Origin: JACOVP01 sp035289145
GTDB lineage: Archaea > Nanobdellota > Nanobdellia > SCGC-AAA011-G17 > UBA489
Length of the DNA stretch: 24,993 bases
Reading direction: 5' to 3'
NCBI GenBank assembly: GCA_035289145.1
Contig: DATDXZ010000024.1
Location: 1-24,993, forward strand
Shown piece after piece: positions 14,734-23,526 of the stretch. The notes under the pieces are model-generated. The model did not search any database and was not told the DNA's origin. It saw only the letters and a list, made by a program, of their open reading frames with translations. Position 1 is the first letter of the stretch; each line of letters begins with the position of its first letter. A program made the position numbers and the translations under genes.

Positions 14734-15617
14734 AACGAAAGGGAATTATCTTTGCGCTTGATGCTGCACTGGCAGTCTCCGTAGTTATTATTATTCTTAT
14801 CAACAGCTCTTATTACTTCAGCACGTCTTCGAAAGAATCATTATCACAGCTACAACCTGTTCGCATTGGAAGCGACATCATAGCTGTCTTAGATTACCAA
14901 GAAAAATTTGATTACACGTTTGCGAATGACTTAGAATTACATGGAGATGTTATTCCTGAATCAAACTTAAATGTCTCTGTCTATCTTCCTAAAAATTATG
15001 CCATGTATTATACTATTACTGACATGAAAGAAACACCTGTGACAGTTTCTTACTGCCCAGATGGCGGCGGAACTGGAGCTCAGGAACTTTGCCAAACATC
15101 TACAGGCGTTGACTGCAATGCTAATGGCTGCACACTTGACCAGGCAGAATGGATTAAAATAAAACCATTCACCTTGCTTTCAGAGGAGGCAAACATTATT
15201 AACCAAGGCAATCATTTTGTCATGTTGGGAACTACTAGATCGGATCCAGGTATATCTGCGACTATCAATGTGGATGGCAACTTCACTACACAACAATTTC
15301 CTTTTGATCTAGACACTGGCATTTACTTCTGGGGATCAACCTTTGTCTTCCCCTATTTTGAATCAGGTAATAGCTCCAACAATTGGATTACTGTCACTAA
15401 TAATGCTTCAACGTCTTTGACTCTTAAATGGATACGCGTCGTTGGCGATACGTCTTACAGCAGAGGAGCTTATTCTGACAATACCATTACTTCTATACCT
15501 ATAGACCGTTTCATTGGCTCTGGGGAACGATTTATCAGCATTCTTGAACCTGACGGCGACTTTGCAGGATATCATTTAGTCAGCTATTGGATCTGGCTGA
15601 AAACGGCGGGATCTTAA
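14724..15617 (+). CDS. Pilin-like protein 5, single N-terminal membrane anchor
   Basis: This 297-residue protein starts MEIKRKG, then IIFALDAALAVSVVIIILIN. The short basic leader, Gly and long hydrophobic helix with Asp at +6 resemble the preceding gene product, but the usual Gln at +1 is replaced by Ile. A large extracytoplasmic domain follows, rich in beta strands, with a cysteine cluster around YCPDGGGTGAQELCQTS and DCNANGC. The C-terminal part is a likely beta-sandwich (NNWITVTNNASTSLTLKWIR). The gene overlaps its upstream neighbour by 10 nt and the downstream one by 1 nt (TAATG). It is probably a minor pilin-like or assembly protein. No catalytic motif is visible. Confidence 0.76.
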   Translation: MEIKRKGIIFALDAALAVSVVIIILINSSYYFSTSSKESLSQLQPVRIGSDIIAVLDYQEKFDYTFANDLELHGDVIPESNLNVSVYLPKNYAMYYTITDMKETPVTVSYCPDGGGTGAQELCQTSTGVDCNANGCTLDQAEWIKIKPFTLLSEEANIINQGNHFVMLGTTRSDPGISATINVDGNFTTQQFPFDLDTGIYFWGSTFVFPYFESGNSSNNWITVTNNASTSLTLKWIRVVGDTSYSRGAYSDNTITSIPIDRFIGSGERFISILEPDGDFAGYHLVSYWIWLKTAGS

Positions 15618-16798
15618 TGAGACTTTTGTTTACTTCCAAAGGAGTCTTGCTGACTTTAGGCATCACTTTTATCTCACTTATAGTCTTGTCTTTTGCCACA
15701 TTGATTTTACGCAATGCTGAAAACTCTGATCTTAGACTTACAGAGCTCGCATCCATAGATCGCATCCATACTCTCTCTAGCTCCTTGGAACGAGCACTTT
15801 TTAGAAGCTATTTACCTTTAACAGGCATCAACTTAACACTCAACAATGACACGATCGTTCTAGTCAAAGACATGAAACGAAGCGGATCTCCAAATTATTA
15901 TACACCTCCAGATACTACTGATGCAGTTATCTTAGCGATGAAAACCAGCGATGTTTTCGTACAGCACATGGCAGAATCCCTCACTTATAAAACAACCACT
16001 CTTGCAAACCCTCTAGGATTTATATATATCAATTTCCTCATTTTGGCCTTCTATTATCCTTCTTATGACTCTAATCTCTTTAATTCTATCTTTTTCTATG
16101 TTTATGGGGATGATATTCTTAATCTTTCAAAGATTTCTCTTGGCGCGTCAGCTTATAACTTCAGACACTTTGCAATCACTGAACCCTATTGCTGTTTTGA
16201 AGTAAATAGTCATCCGACGCTTTATCCTACCAACTCCACCTATGAATTGTTTCTCTTGGGCAACAACTTAAGCGAACTTAAAGAAATCAATATTAAAGTG
16301 AGACACCCTACTCGCTGCCCAGTGATCAATTGGACTGCAATAGGCACTAAACGATTAAGTGGCGACCCTGGAACTGGGGAGATCAATGCCCGCCTTAGTA
16401 TTCTAACGGAAACTGAACAAGGCTTTTGTTACTCTGATGTCCAAGACAATGCCATATTCAATAGGAGCTCTGAAGTCTTTTCCCAGATTATCTTCCTAGA
16501 TAACTTGACTAATGATGCCAGCACTCCTGGATATAATTTCATTACACCTTATGATCCTAATATGCCTGCGAACCCCTCTAAAGAAAGGCCGACTATCATG
16601 ATGTATGATGGAAAAAGCAATACTACGAGTCCTATTGGTAATGTTCTCACTCTCATCCAGTATGACAACCCCATTCGCTGGGAAGTTATGCTGAAATATT
16701 CTGTTGGACCTATGGAAGTGTATTCTTCTGAAACACTTACAGCAACTATTCCTAATCTAAACGTCACTAGAATACAGCGTCCAGCGCGTTTTAAATGA
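15617..16798 (+). CDS. Pilin-like or single-anchor exported protein 6
   Basis: This 393-residue protein starts MRLLFTSKG, then VLLTLGITFISLIVLSFATL. It has the Lys-Gly and hydrophobic-helix layout of a prepilin but no acidic residue at +5 or +6, so it may be an uncleaved anchor. The remaining ~350 residues face outward; they contain many N-x-S/T sequons and a few cysteines (YCCFEVN, RCPVINW, FCYSDV). The ATG at 15617 overlaps the previous TAA by one base, supporting it over an in-frame TTG at 15587. The gene ends the pilin-like group, followed by a 78-bp gap with AT-rich stretches that may hold a second promoter. The function is inferred from position only. Confidence 0.74.
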   Translation: MRLLFTSKGVLLTLGITFISLIVLSFATLILRNAENSDLRLTELASIDRIHTLSSSLERALFRSYLPLTGINLTLNNDTIVLVKDMKRSGSPNYYTPPDTTDAVILAMKTSDVFVQHMAESLTYKTTTLANPLGFIYINFLILAFYYPSYDSNLFNSIFFYVYGDDILNLSKISLGASAYNFRHFAITEPYCCFEVNSHPTLYPTNSTYELFLLGNNLSELKEINIKVRHPTRCPVINWTAIGTKRLSGDPGTGEINARLSILTETEQGFCYSDVQDNAIFNRSSEVFSQIIFLDNLTNDASTPGYNFITPYDPNMPANPSKERPTIMMYDGKSNTTSPIGNVLTLIQYDNPIRWEVMLKYSVGPMEVYSSETLTATIPNLNVTRIQRPARFK

Positions 16799-16876
16799 GA
16801 TCTGTGATAGTTTTTGTAACTATTATTTAATTACAGCAACAGTTAATAAAGCCTGAAATCGTCTCTTCTGACAGAG

Positions 16877-18619
16877 ATGGTGATGGAGCAGATATTTCGC
16901 AGTATATTTTGGATAGGATTGCTTTCTGTTACTGTATCACTTTTTGTTGACTTTATTCTTCAACTTGATTATTTCGTTCTCGCTTTTGGCTGTGGCCTTT
17001 TACTTATTGTTTATTCTCTCTATGAGCAGTTTCTCTGGAAACGCTCATTATATTTACCTCCATCCACACAACCATCATCTCAGGCATCATCACAACCTGT
17101 TCCTGCTGTTGCAAAAACATTAATTCCTTCGCGAGAACTACTGCCACTCAAACCTACACCTCCTAAAAAACAAAGATTACTTTCTCGCTTTTTTGGCCAT
17201 TTTTTTCATCGCTACACACCACCTCAGAAACCAACTCACCCAGGAATCGCCTCTTTAGATAATGTAAAATCTCTCTTTAACCAGGATCTCCATCTCCAGC
17301 AAAAATTACCAGCACCAGGAACTTTTCAACGACCTGTTACACAGCAACCTCTATCTTCTTTCCGATCAATACCTTCTCCTCGACAAGATGTCCAACATTC
17401 TTTCGAAGATTCTTCACCTAAAACCTTACTTCCTTTTGAAGAAGGACTTGAACACTATATTCCAACCAAAGCAGAACAATTACCTCATGACCATCACAAT
17501 CGCTATGCAGAAGACCGTGAAATCCTTTCTCGACCTTCTGACACGCGGTACCAACAGGTTAGCCAGCAGCAGAGAACACCATCATTACAACAACAATCAC
17601 CACATCATCTCTCTCTGCTGCACTACCTGCATTATCAAGACAGAAAACATGAGCGATGGCTCTTTATTGCTCTTCTTATTTTAAGCATTATACTTATTGC
17701 TGTGAGCCTTGTCATTAACTTTCAGCAGTATATCTCTTTTGTAGTGACACTTCTTTTCTTAGGGCTTATCCTCTTAAGCGCCTCTATTGCAGAATTGATT
17801 CACTTACATCACCATCATCTCATTTTAGCATCACATCCGACAACAACCTCTGCTCAGCCTACTCCACCAGCTACTCAAGCAGCGACTTCTCCTCTTCAAT
17901 CTTCCGCAGCGCTACAAGTAAGACCCACAACTACATCACACACACAAAAACCCGCTTCTTTACAACCCATCCAAGATACAGAACACCTAGAAACACTTAT
18001 TGCTTATATCAGGGATTCATTACAACAACAATATCCTGCAGAAGCCATACGCACTGCAGCACAAAAATCCGGATGGCCTGATGCTTTAATTAACCAGGCA
18101 TTAATAGCTGCACAAGGCTTCACATCGAAAAAGAAGAAAGTAGTCATTCTTGTATGTCTTGTAGGAGTCTTACTTATCTCCCTCTTTGTTATGAATAGCA
18201 GTGATCTTTTTTTACTTCCTTATTGGATAGACATCTTAAGCGATGCATCGCCTCAATTTTATTTCATCATGATAGGAGTATTTTCGTTAATTATTATTCT
18301 GCTCGTCAACAAAGTAAGAAAGAGTTATAAAGCGAAGCATATTAGATATCACGTTCAAGAACAGCGGCATGTCTCTGAAATCAAAGAAGAACTCGAGAGA
18401 AAACCAACAACTATCATTCGCGGCACGTACGAAACTGACTTTGACAGACTCTACCACTTAATCTCTGAAAAAAAAGTCCTGACTATCACTGAAGTAGCGC
18501 AAGGATTTAATGTTTCAAGGAAAGAGGCTGAAGAATGGGGGAAAATTTTAAATGTGCAAGGATTAATTGAACTACATTATCCCACGGTGGGAGATCTTGA
18601 ACTACGATGGAAAAAATAG
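16877..18619 (+). CDS. Multi-pass membrane protein with low-complexity linkers and C-terminal winged helix
   Basis: This 580-residue protein of unfamiliar architecture has two N-terminal helices (about 8-27 and 32-50), then about 200 residues of Pro/Gln/Ser/His-rich linker. Two more helices follow (261-280, 286-306), then another Thr/Ala/Gln/Pro-rich linker, a small helical segment of UBA-like appearance (LETLIAYIRDSLQQQYPAEA to about 409), two further helices (422-440, 462-481), and a cytoplasmic C-terminus. The last 59 residues look like a winged helix-turn-helix (VLTITEVAQGFNVSRKEAEE). It overlaps the motor ATPase gene by 13 nt, so the two are probably translated together. It could be a membrane scaffold or regulator of the motor. 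The start could also be the ATG at 16883. No known family is recognised for the whole protein. Confidence 0.78.
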   Translation: MVMEQIFRSIFWIGLLSVTVSLFVDFILQLDYFVLAFGCGLLLIVYSLYEQFLWKRSLYLPPSTQPSSQASSQPVPAVAKTLIPSRELLPLKPTPPKKQRLLSRFFGHFFHRYTPPQKPTHPGIASLDNVKSLFNQDLHLQQKLPAPGTFQRPVTQQPLSSFRSIPSPRQDVQHSFEDSSPKTLLPFEEGLEHYIPTKAEQLPHDHHNRYAEDREILSRPSDTRYQQVSQQQRTPSLQQQSPHHLSLLHYLHYQDRKHERWLFIALLILSIILIAVSLVINFQQYISFVVTLLFLGLILLSASIAELIHLHHHHLILASHPTTTSAQPTPPATQAATSPLQSSAALQVRPTTTSHTQKPASLQPIQDTEHLETLIAYIRDSLQQQYPAEAIRTAAQKSGWPDALINQALIAAQGFTSKKKKVVILVCLVGVLLISLFVMNSSDLFLLPYWIDILSDASPQFYFIMIGVFSLIIILLVNKVRKSYKAKHIRYHVQEQRHVSEIKEELERKPTTIIRGTYETDFDRLYHLISEKKVLTITEVAQGFNVSRKEAEEWGKILNVQGLIELHYPTVGDLELRWKK

Positions 18620-21600
18620 AGGAATATACAATCAAGGTCGATGACTTAGTTGTCACTGTCGCCATTTTAGGCGGCAAAGGAGAGATGAAGATTTATTCTA
18701 TTGCTGTACCAACTGTAGCTCCTGCTACACGCGCATTGATGAATTATATCAAACATGGCCTTATCAGCGAAGTCTCTATCAGCACAGGAGAAATGTTAGA
18801 TCCTAAATCTATTGTCCAGCTCAAAGAGAAATTCGGCAAACGAGCAGTCACCCTTCTGAAAGACAAGCTGCCTAATATTACTGCAGAAACTTCAACGCTC
18901 TTGATTAATATCCTGATCCAGGAAATGTTGGGGCTTGGAGACGTGGAATATCTCCTGAATGATGAAGCACTGGAAGAAATAGTTATCAATTCATCAAGCG
19001 AACCTGTTCGTGTCTTCCACAAACGTTATGGCTGGCTTGAAACCAATATCAAAATGGAGAGCGAAGAGAAAATCTTGAACTATTCCAATATTATTGCAAG
19101 GCGTGTCGGACGACAAATCACTACTTTAAATCCTTTGTTAGACGCACATTTAATCACTGGAGATCGTGCAAACGCAGTTCTGTTCCCCATCTGCACCAAA
19201 GGCCATACTATTACTATTCGTAAATTCGCCAGAGACCCTTGGACACTAACAGACTTCATCAAGAACAAGACTGTCACCTCTCACGTCTTGGCTTTAATAT
19301 GGCTAGCCATCCAATATGAAATGAATGTTCTTGTGAGCGGCGGCACTGGCAGCGGAAAGACTTCTTTCCTTAATATTGTAATGCCATTTATGCCTCCTAA
19401 TCACAGAATTGTCTCGATTGAAGATAGTGTTCATGGAGACTCTTCTCTCTATTATGTAGAAAACAGTATTTTACGACAGAGTACTATTGGTTCCTTAATT
19501 GATAGCAAGCTCAAGGAACAGAAACAAATTTTAGCAGATGGAACAGAAGTTTTCCAGAATAAAGATATTCAAATACTTTCAGTAACAAAAGACGGTAAAG
19601 TCGAGCTTCGTAAACCGTCATCTTTTATACGACACTTCGTTGAAAAAGATATGTATGAATTCAATCTAGCAAGTGGTAAAAATATTAAAGTTACTAGTGA
19701 TCATTCACTATTCTCTTTGGTTAATAATAAATTACAAGCCGTACGATGCGCAGATCTTTCTATAGGAGATGTTCTTGCTACACCACGTATTTTACCCGTA
19801 CAAGGAGCAGCAGTTCATTTTGATTTAACAAACTATCTGGATTATTTCAAGACATTCCAAATAAGGGGCAAGGGATTACAACAACTTCTTTTGCCTATGA
19901 AAGAGAAATTATTGCGGTATAGATCAAAAGCACAAGTCCTTACCTATCTTCGTTTAGAAAGAATACCCGTGTCAGTTCTATTAAAGATAGGTCTAGAGAT
20001 TCCTGAAGCACTAAAGTTATCATTACGTTTACTGCCTTTACGTTCAAGTAGACATGGAAGAGTGAGCATACCTCTCCTTATTTCTGTTGATAAAGATTTA
20101 TCATGTCTTGCTGGTCTTTGGCTCGCTGATGGCTCTTACGATAAAAATTCTGTCATTTTTAGCGTAGTAGAAGATGCTTGTAATGCTTATGTTCAACGTA
20201 TAAGTAATAGAATTTGTCATAGTACTCCAAAACTCCATAGCGATGGATTATCTTTAATGATCCATTCTACAACATTTAAACACTTCTTCAAACATGTGCT
20301 GGGTTTAGAGGGTAACGCTTATACTAAACGCGTCCCACCCTGGGTTTTCTCGTTGCCTAAAGATGAACTTACTTTCTTTTTACGCGGATATATGAGCGGA
20401 GATGGTTTGCCCCGTGAAAACGATGTTGTGGTAGGCAGCTGTTCTTTAGGACTCCTGGAAGATGTACAAACTCTATTCTTACGATTGGGAATTCTTTTCA
20501 GATTAAGCAGGCATCAATTGAAAGATAAAACCTATCAAAGCTTTATTTCAGGATCACCATTTTTACAGCGATTTTATGACTTGGGTGGCTTTTTACAAGA
20601 ACGCCAAAACAAAAAACTCCATCACACCATTAGTGAACAACCGAAGGAAAGCTCAGATGTCATTCCCCTTACAAAACCCTCTTATCTTCTTTTAAAACAT
20701 GCGTTTGGCGATAATTTTAAGGATAGTAAGAACTACACTTCCTGGAAAAGTTGGCAAGGTATGTATCAAAAAAGTCATATTGGAAGATCTGTTCTTCAGC
20801 GTCTGTTCAATAAGTTTATGCCTCTGCATACCTCGCTTGTCAATGCGCCTCTTGTTGAAGAAGTATCTTCACTAGCATTTAATGACCTTTTCTGGGATCG
20901 TATTATTAGTATTAACAAACAACAGTTTAAAGGAAATGTTTATGATTTCTCTGTTCCTGGAACTGAAAATTTTATCTGTGAAAATATCGTTTGTCATAAT
21001 ACGAGAGAATTACAATTGCCCAAATACTTATATTGGTGTCCACTCACTATTCGTCAACCAAATCCAGAAGGCAAAGGCGAAGTCACTATGTTAGATTTGC
21101 TGATCAACTCTTTGCGTATGAGGCCTGATAGGATTATCCTAGGTGAAATGCGTAAGAAAGATCAAGCTTCAGTCTTGTTTGAAGCGATGCACACCGGTCA
21201 CTCTGTGTATGCTACGGTGCACGCTGATTCGATTGCTGAGACTATTGATCGTCTGATTAACCCACCGATTGAAGTTCCGAGAAACTTGTTGACTGGTGTC
21301 CATCTCAATGTTGTTATGTTCAGAGACAGAAGACGAGGTATCAGAAGAGTCTTCCAAGTTGGTGAATTTTTGCCAACCATGGAAGACGGAACTGCGACAG
21401 TCAAGCCAAACATCCTCTACCGTTGGAAGCCTGGCACCGATGAAATTGTTGAGCATTCTGCGTCGGTGCGTATTTTCGAAGAGCTCAGCAGACATACTGG
21501 ACTAACACTACCGCAGATCGAAAAAGATATGCTGCAGAAGCAGAAGATCCTCGACTGGATGGTAGCCAATAATATTCGTCATGTTGATGCTGTTGGAGAG

Positions 21601-21660
21601 CTCATTAGGAGTTATTACATAGACCCTGAATCTGTGTTATCTAAAGTTGGAGGAGTCTGA
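18607..21660 (+). CDS. VirB11/TadA-type secretion and pilus motor ATPase, intein-containing precursor
   Basis: This 1017-residue precursor gives a 492-residue mature ATPase after removal of the 525-residue intein. It belongs to the type II/IV secretion ATPase family (TadA/CpaF/ArlI-like), the cytoplasmic motor for pilus assembly. Motifs are Walker A GGTGSGKT (245-252), the Asp box RIVSIED|TRELQLP split by the intein, Walker B RIILGEMR (842-849), and the His box GHSVYATVHADS (864-875). The N-terminal region contains the typical LLNDEALEEIVINSSSEPV and GRQITTLNPLLDAHLITGDR elements. Upstream it overlaps the winged-helix membrane protein gene by 13 nt; downstream its TGA overlaps the ATG of the first platform protein. 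Without splicing the Asp box is broken, so pilus assembly depends on intein excision. Confidence 0.95.
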   Translation: MEKIEEYTIKVDDLVVTVAILGGKGEMKIYSIAVPTVAPATRALMNYIKHGLISEVSISTGEMLDPKSIVQLKEKFGKRAVTLLKDKLPNITAETSTLLINILIQEMLGLGDVEYLLNDEALEEIVINSSSEPVRVFHKRYGWLETNIKMESEEKILNYSNIIARRVGRQITTLNPLLDAHLITGDRANAVLFPICTKGHTITIRKFARDPWTLTDFIKNKTVTSHVLALIWLAIQYEMNVLVSGGTGSGKTSFLNIVMPFMPPNHRIVSIEDSVHGDSSLYYVENSILRQSTIGSLIDSKLKEQKQILADGTEVFQNKDIQILSVTKDGKVELRKPSSFIRHFVEKDMYEFNLASGKNIKVTSDHSLFSLVNNKLQAVRCADLSIGDVLATPRILPVQGAAVHFDLTNYLDYFKTFQIRGKGLQQLLLPMKEKLLRYRSKAQVLTYLRLERIPVSVLLKIGLEIPEALKLSLRLLPLRSSRHGRVSIPLLISVDKDLSCLAGLWLADGSYDKNSVIFSVVEDACNAYVQRISNRICHSTPKLHSDGLSLMIHSTTFKHFFKHVLGLEGNAYTKRVPPWVFSLPKDELTFFLRGYMSGDGLPRENDVVVGSCSLGLLEDVQTLFLRLGILFRLSRHQLKDKTYQSFISGSPFLQRFYDLGGFLQERQNKKLHHTISEQPKESSDVIPLTKPSYLLLKHAFGDNFKDSKNYTSWKSWQGMYQKSHIGRSVLQRLFNKFMPLHTSLVNAPLVEEVSSLAFNDLFWDRIISINKQQFKGNVYDFSVPGTENFICENIVCHNTRELQLPKYLYWCPLTIRQPNPEGKGEVTMLDLLINSLRMRPDRIILGEMRKKDQASVLFEAMHTGHSVYATVHADSIAETIDRLINPPIEVPRNLLTGVHLNVVMFRDRRRGIRRVFQVGEFLPTMEDGTATVKPNILYRWKPGTDEIVEHSASVRIFEELSRHTGLTLPQIEKDMLQKQKILDWMVANNIRHVDAVGELIRSYYIDPESVLSKVGGV
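19426..21000 (+). mobile_element. Intein with LAGLIDADG endonuclease, in the motor ATPase Asp box
   Basis: This 525-residue intein starts with Ser (SVHGDSSLYYV) and ends VCHN, followed by extein Thr. It has block B VTSDHSLFSL with the conserved His, and a block F-like VYDFSVPGTENFICENIVCHN split across the final segment. Splicing joins SIED to TRELQLP and restores a conserved motif. Two LAGLIDADG motifs are present, LAGLWLADG (precursor 501-509) and LRGYMSGDG (592-600), both with the catalytic Asp. The Ser1/Thr+1 chemistry differs from the Cys1/Cys+1 of the Lhr intein, so the two are independent insertions. The base composition is closer to the host gene than that of the Lhr intein. Confidence 0.95.
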
Positions 21661-22538
21661 TGATTAAAATTCCCTTTGCGTTTTTACCTCCACAACTTTT
21701 GTACAAATATTCCCGTTTGTTCCTTGGATTTTCAGAGAAATTAGAGCCTAGATTTCATTTTCTTGCATTGAATCTTGAACAAACAGAAGCACATATTCGA
21801 CCCATCGAGTATATCAGCATGTGCCTTGCATCTGTGACTGTCTTTTTTACCTTCTGTTTATTTATCTGTTTCATTATTATTGGCTTCGGCGTGCCTATTT
21901 TCATCAGCATCCCCATAGCTATCTTCATCTGTTTTTTTGTTTTTATGCAACAGATGGCTTATCCAAAACTTATAGCATCCAGACGTATTCGAGGCATTGA
22001 AATTAATTTATTACCTGCACTACAAGATATGTACATTCAGCTTAACTCCGGTGTCCCTTTGTTTAACATCCTAGTTAATATTGCTCATGCTGACTATGGA
22101 GGAGCATCTGATGAATTTTCCAAAGGAGTAAAAGAAATTAGTGCAGGTCGCGCACAAGTTGATGTGCTAGAGGAAATGGCAGTCCGCAACCCCAGTTTAC
22201 TCTTCAGACGTGCACTCTGGCAATTGGTTAGCGGTATGAAAGAGGGTTCTGATATTTCATCATTGATTAAAGAAGTCATGCAAGCAGTTTCTGATGAACA
22301 ATTGACACAAATCCAGAGATATGGGGGACAGTTAAGTCCATTAGCTTTATTCTACATGTTGATTGCTATCATTGCACCTTCTTTAGGCATTACGTTCATC
22401 ATTATCCTATCTTCCTTCATCGCTTTAAGCGAAGCTTCTACAAAAGCTATCTTCTATGGGCTCCTTATCATCACTTTATTCTTCCAGATCATGTTTTTAG
22501 GTATGATTAAAACAAGGAGACCAACGCTTATTAGTTAA
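21660..22538 (+). CDS. TadB/TadC-like type II secretion F (platform) membrane protein, first
   Basis: This 292-residue integral membrane protein belongs to the T2SSF superfamily. Two helices lie near residues 48-97. A cytoplasmic helical T2SSF domain follows, with LLPALQDMYIQLNSGVPLFN, an internal SDEFSKGVKEISAG segment and RALWQLVSGMKEGSDISSLI. Two helices come at the C-terminus (LALFYMLIAIIAPSLGITFI and IFYGLLIITLFFQIMFLG). Such proteins form the inner-membrane platform rotated or moved by the motor ATPase to add pilins. Its ATG overlaps the ATPase stop codon (TGATG) and the next platform gene starts 2 nt after its stop. Having two separate platform genes resembles Tad and Epd pilus systems, unlike the single ArlJ of the archaellum. 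Confidence 0.9.
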   Translation: MIKIPFAFLPPQLLYKYSRLFLGFSEKLEPRFHFLALNLEQTEAHIRPIEYISMCLASVTVFFTFCLFICFIIIGFGVPIFISIPIAIFICFFVFMQQMAYPKLIASRRIRGIEINLLPALQDMYIQLNSGVPLFNILVNIAHADYGGASDEFSKGVKEISAGRAQVDVLEEMAVRNPSLLFRRALWQLVSGMKEGSDISSLIKEVMQAVSDEQLTQIQRYGGQLSPLALFYMLIAIIAPSLGITFIIILSSFIALSEASTKAIFYGLLIITLFFQIMFLGMIKTRRPTLIS

Positions 22539-22540
22539 CT

Positions 22541-23515
22541 ATGTACGAATTTGTTCAACGCCTCTATCCTGTAAAAATGAGAGCAGGTTATCAACAGCTG
22601 TTGCTCTATTGCAATATCAGGACTGATGTCAATCACTTTTTGACACTCAATACATTCATCACTGCTGGAGCGAGCTTGGTTCTTGCGTTATTCACTTTGA
22701 TCTTTTTTAGCCTCAACTTTTTCCTACTGCTTATTTGCTGGTATATTCTCCTACAAGGAATTATCTATGCTTGGCTTGTACTGACCGCAGACAGCAGGGC
22801 GCGTTTTGTCGAGGAACTACTACCCGACGCACTCCAACTTATGGCATCGAACTTACGAGCGGGTCTTACTGTAGACAGAGCGTTACTTCTCTCCGCGCGT
22901 CCTGAATTTGGGCACTTCAAAGATGAGCTCAATTATGTTGGCAAAGAGTTAGCTACAGGAAAAGAACTCGGAGAAGCCTTAATGGATCTCAGCAGCAGAA
23001 TTCGCTCTGACAGACTCAAGAAAACTTTCCAGATCATTGTTTCAGCCATGGCTTCTGGTGGAGAATTGGCAGAACTTCTAGTGCAAACAGCTACAAATTT
23101 ACGTCAGCAGCGCTTAGTTGAACAACGAGTCCGCTCCAGCGTCCTTGTCTATGTCATCTTTATCTTCTCTGCTATTGCTTTTGGTGCACCTATGCTCTTT
23201 GGCTTGAGCTCTTTTTTAGTCGAAGTTATCAGCGATATTTTCTCGAAAGTGCAGCTTCCACCTCAAGAATCTGCAACAAATCTGCCGCTTTCCTTCACAA
23301 AAGTAGCTGTGCCCCCATCCTTCATTAACGCTTATACTATTGTATCCATGCTCTTCACTTCTATTATGGGATCTCTTATTTTGGGGTTAATAGCCAAAGG
23401 CAAAGAAAAAGAAGGATTAAAATTTTTACCTATTTTAGTGATCATTACGATCTCACTTTTCTTTTTGGTCAAGCTCTCTATCAAGGCGCTCTTGGGAGGA
23501 TTATTCCAGTTCTAG
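22541..23515 (+). CDS. TadB/TadC-like type II secretion F (platform) membrane protein, second
   Basis: This 324-residue paralogous platform protein has two N-terminal helices (about 33-85), then the T2SSF cytoplasmic domain with ELLPDALQLMASNLRAGLTV, LNYVGKELATGKELGEALMD and IVSAMASGGELAELL. Two to three C-terminal helices include IFIFSAIAFGAPMLFGLSSF and VIITISLFFLVKLSIKALLG. The ELLPDALQLMASNLRAG motif is typical of TadB/C-type proteins. A loop between the last helices (IFSKVQLPPQESATNLPLSF) probably faces outward. It is the last gene on the plus strand in the cluster and ends 11 bp from the convergent membrane-protein gene. It probably forms a heteromeric platform with the preceding product. 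Confidence 0.9.
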   Translation: MYEFVQRLYPVKMRAGYQQLLLYCNIRTDVNHFLTLNTFITAGASLVLALFTLIFFSLNFFLLLICWYILLQGIIYAWLVLTADSRARFVEELLPDALQLMASNLRAGLTVDRALLLSARPEFGHFKDELNYVGKELATGKELGEALMDLSSRIRSDRLKKTFQIIVSAMASGGELAELLVQTATNLRQQRLVEQRVRSSVLVYVIFIFSAIAFGAPMLFGLSSFLVEVISDIFSKVQLPPQESATNLPLSFTKVAVPPSFINAYTIVSMLFTSIMGSLILGLIAKGKEKEGLKFLPILVIITISLFFLVKLSIKALLGGLFQF

Positions 23516-23526
23516 TGCTGGAGTCT

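Noticed and set aside
16799..16876. Possible internal promoter before the 580-residue membrane protein
   Set aside because: AT-rich stretches such as TTATTTAATT and GTTAATAAAG are present, but neither is a convincing TATA box at the right distance, so no feature was assigned.
21169..21505. Several overlapping frames on both strands in the ATPase C-terminal region
   Set aside because: They are shadows of the conserved ATPase sequence containing Walker B and the His box.
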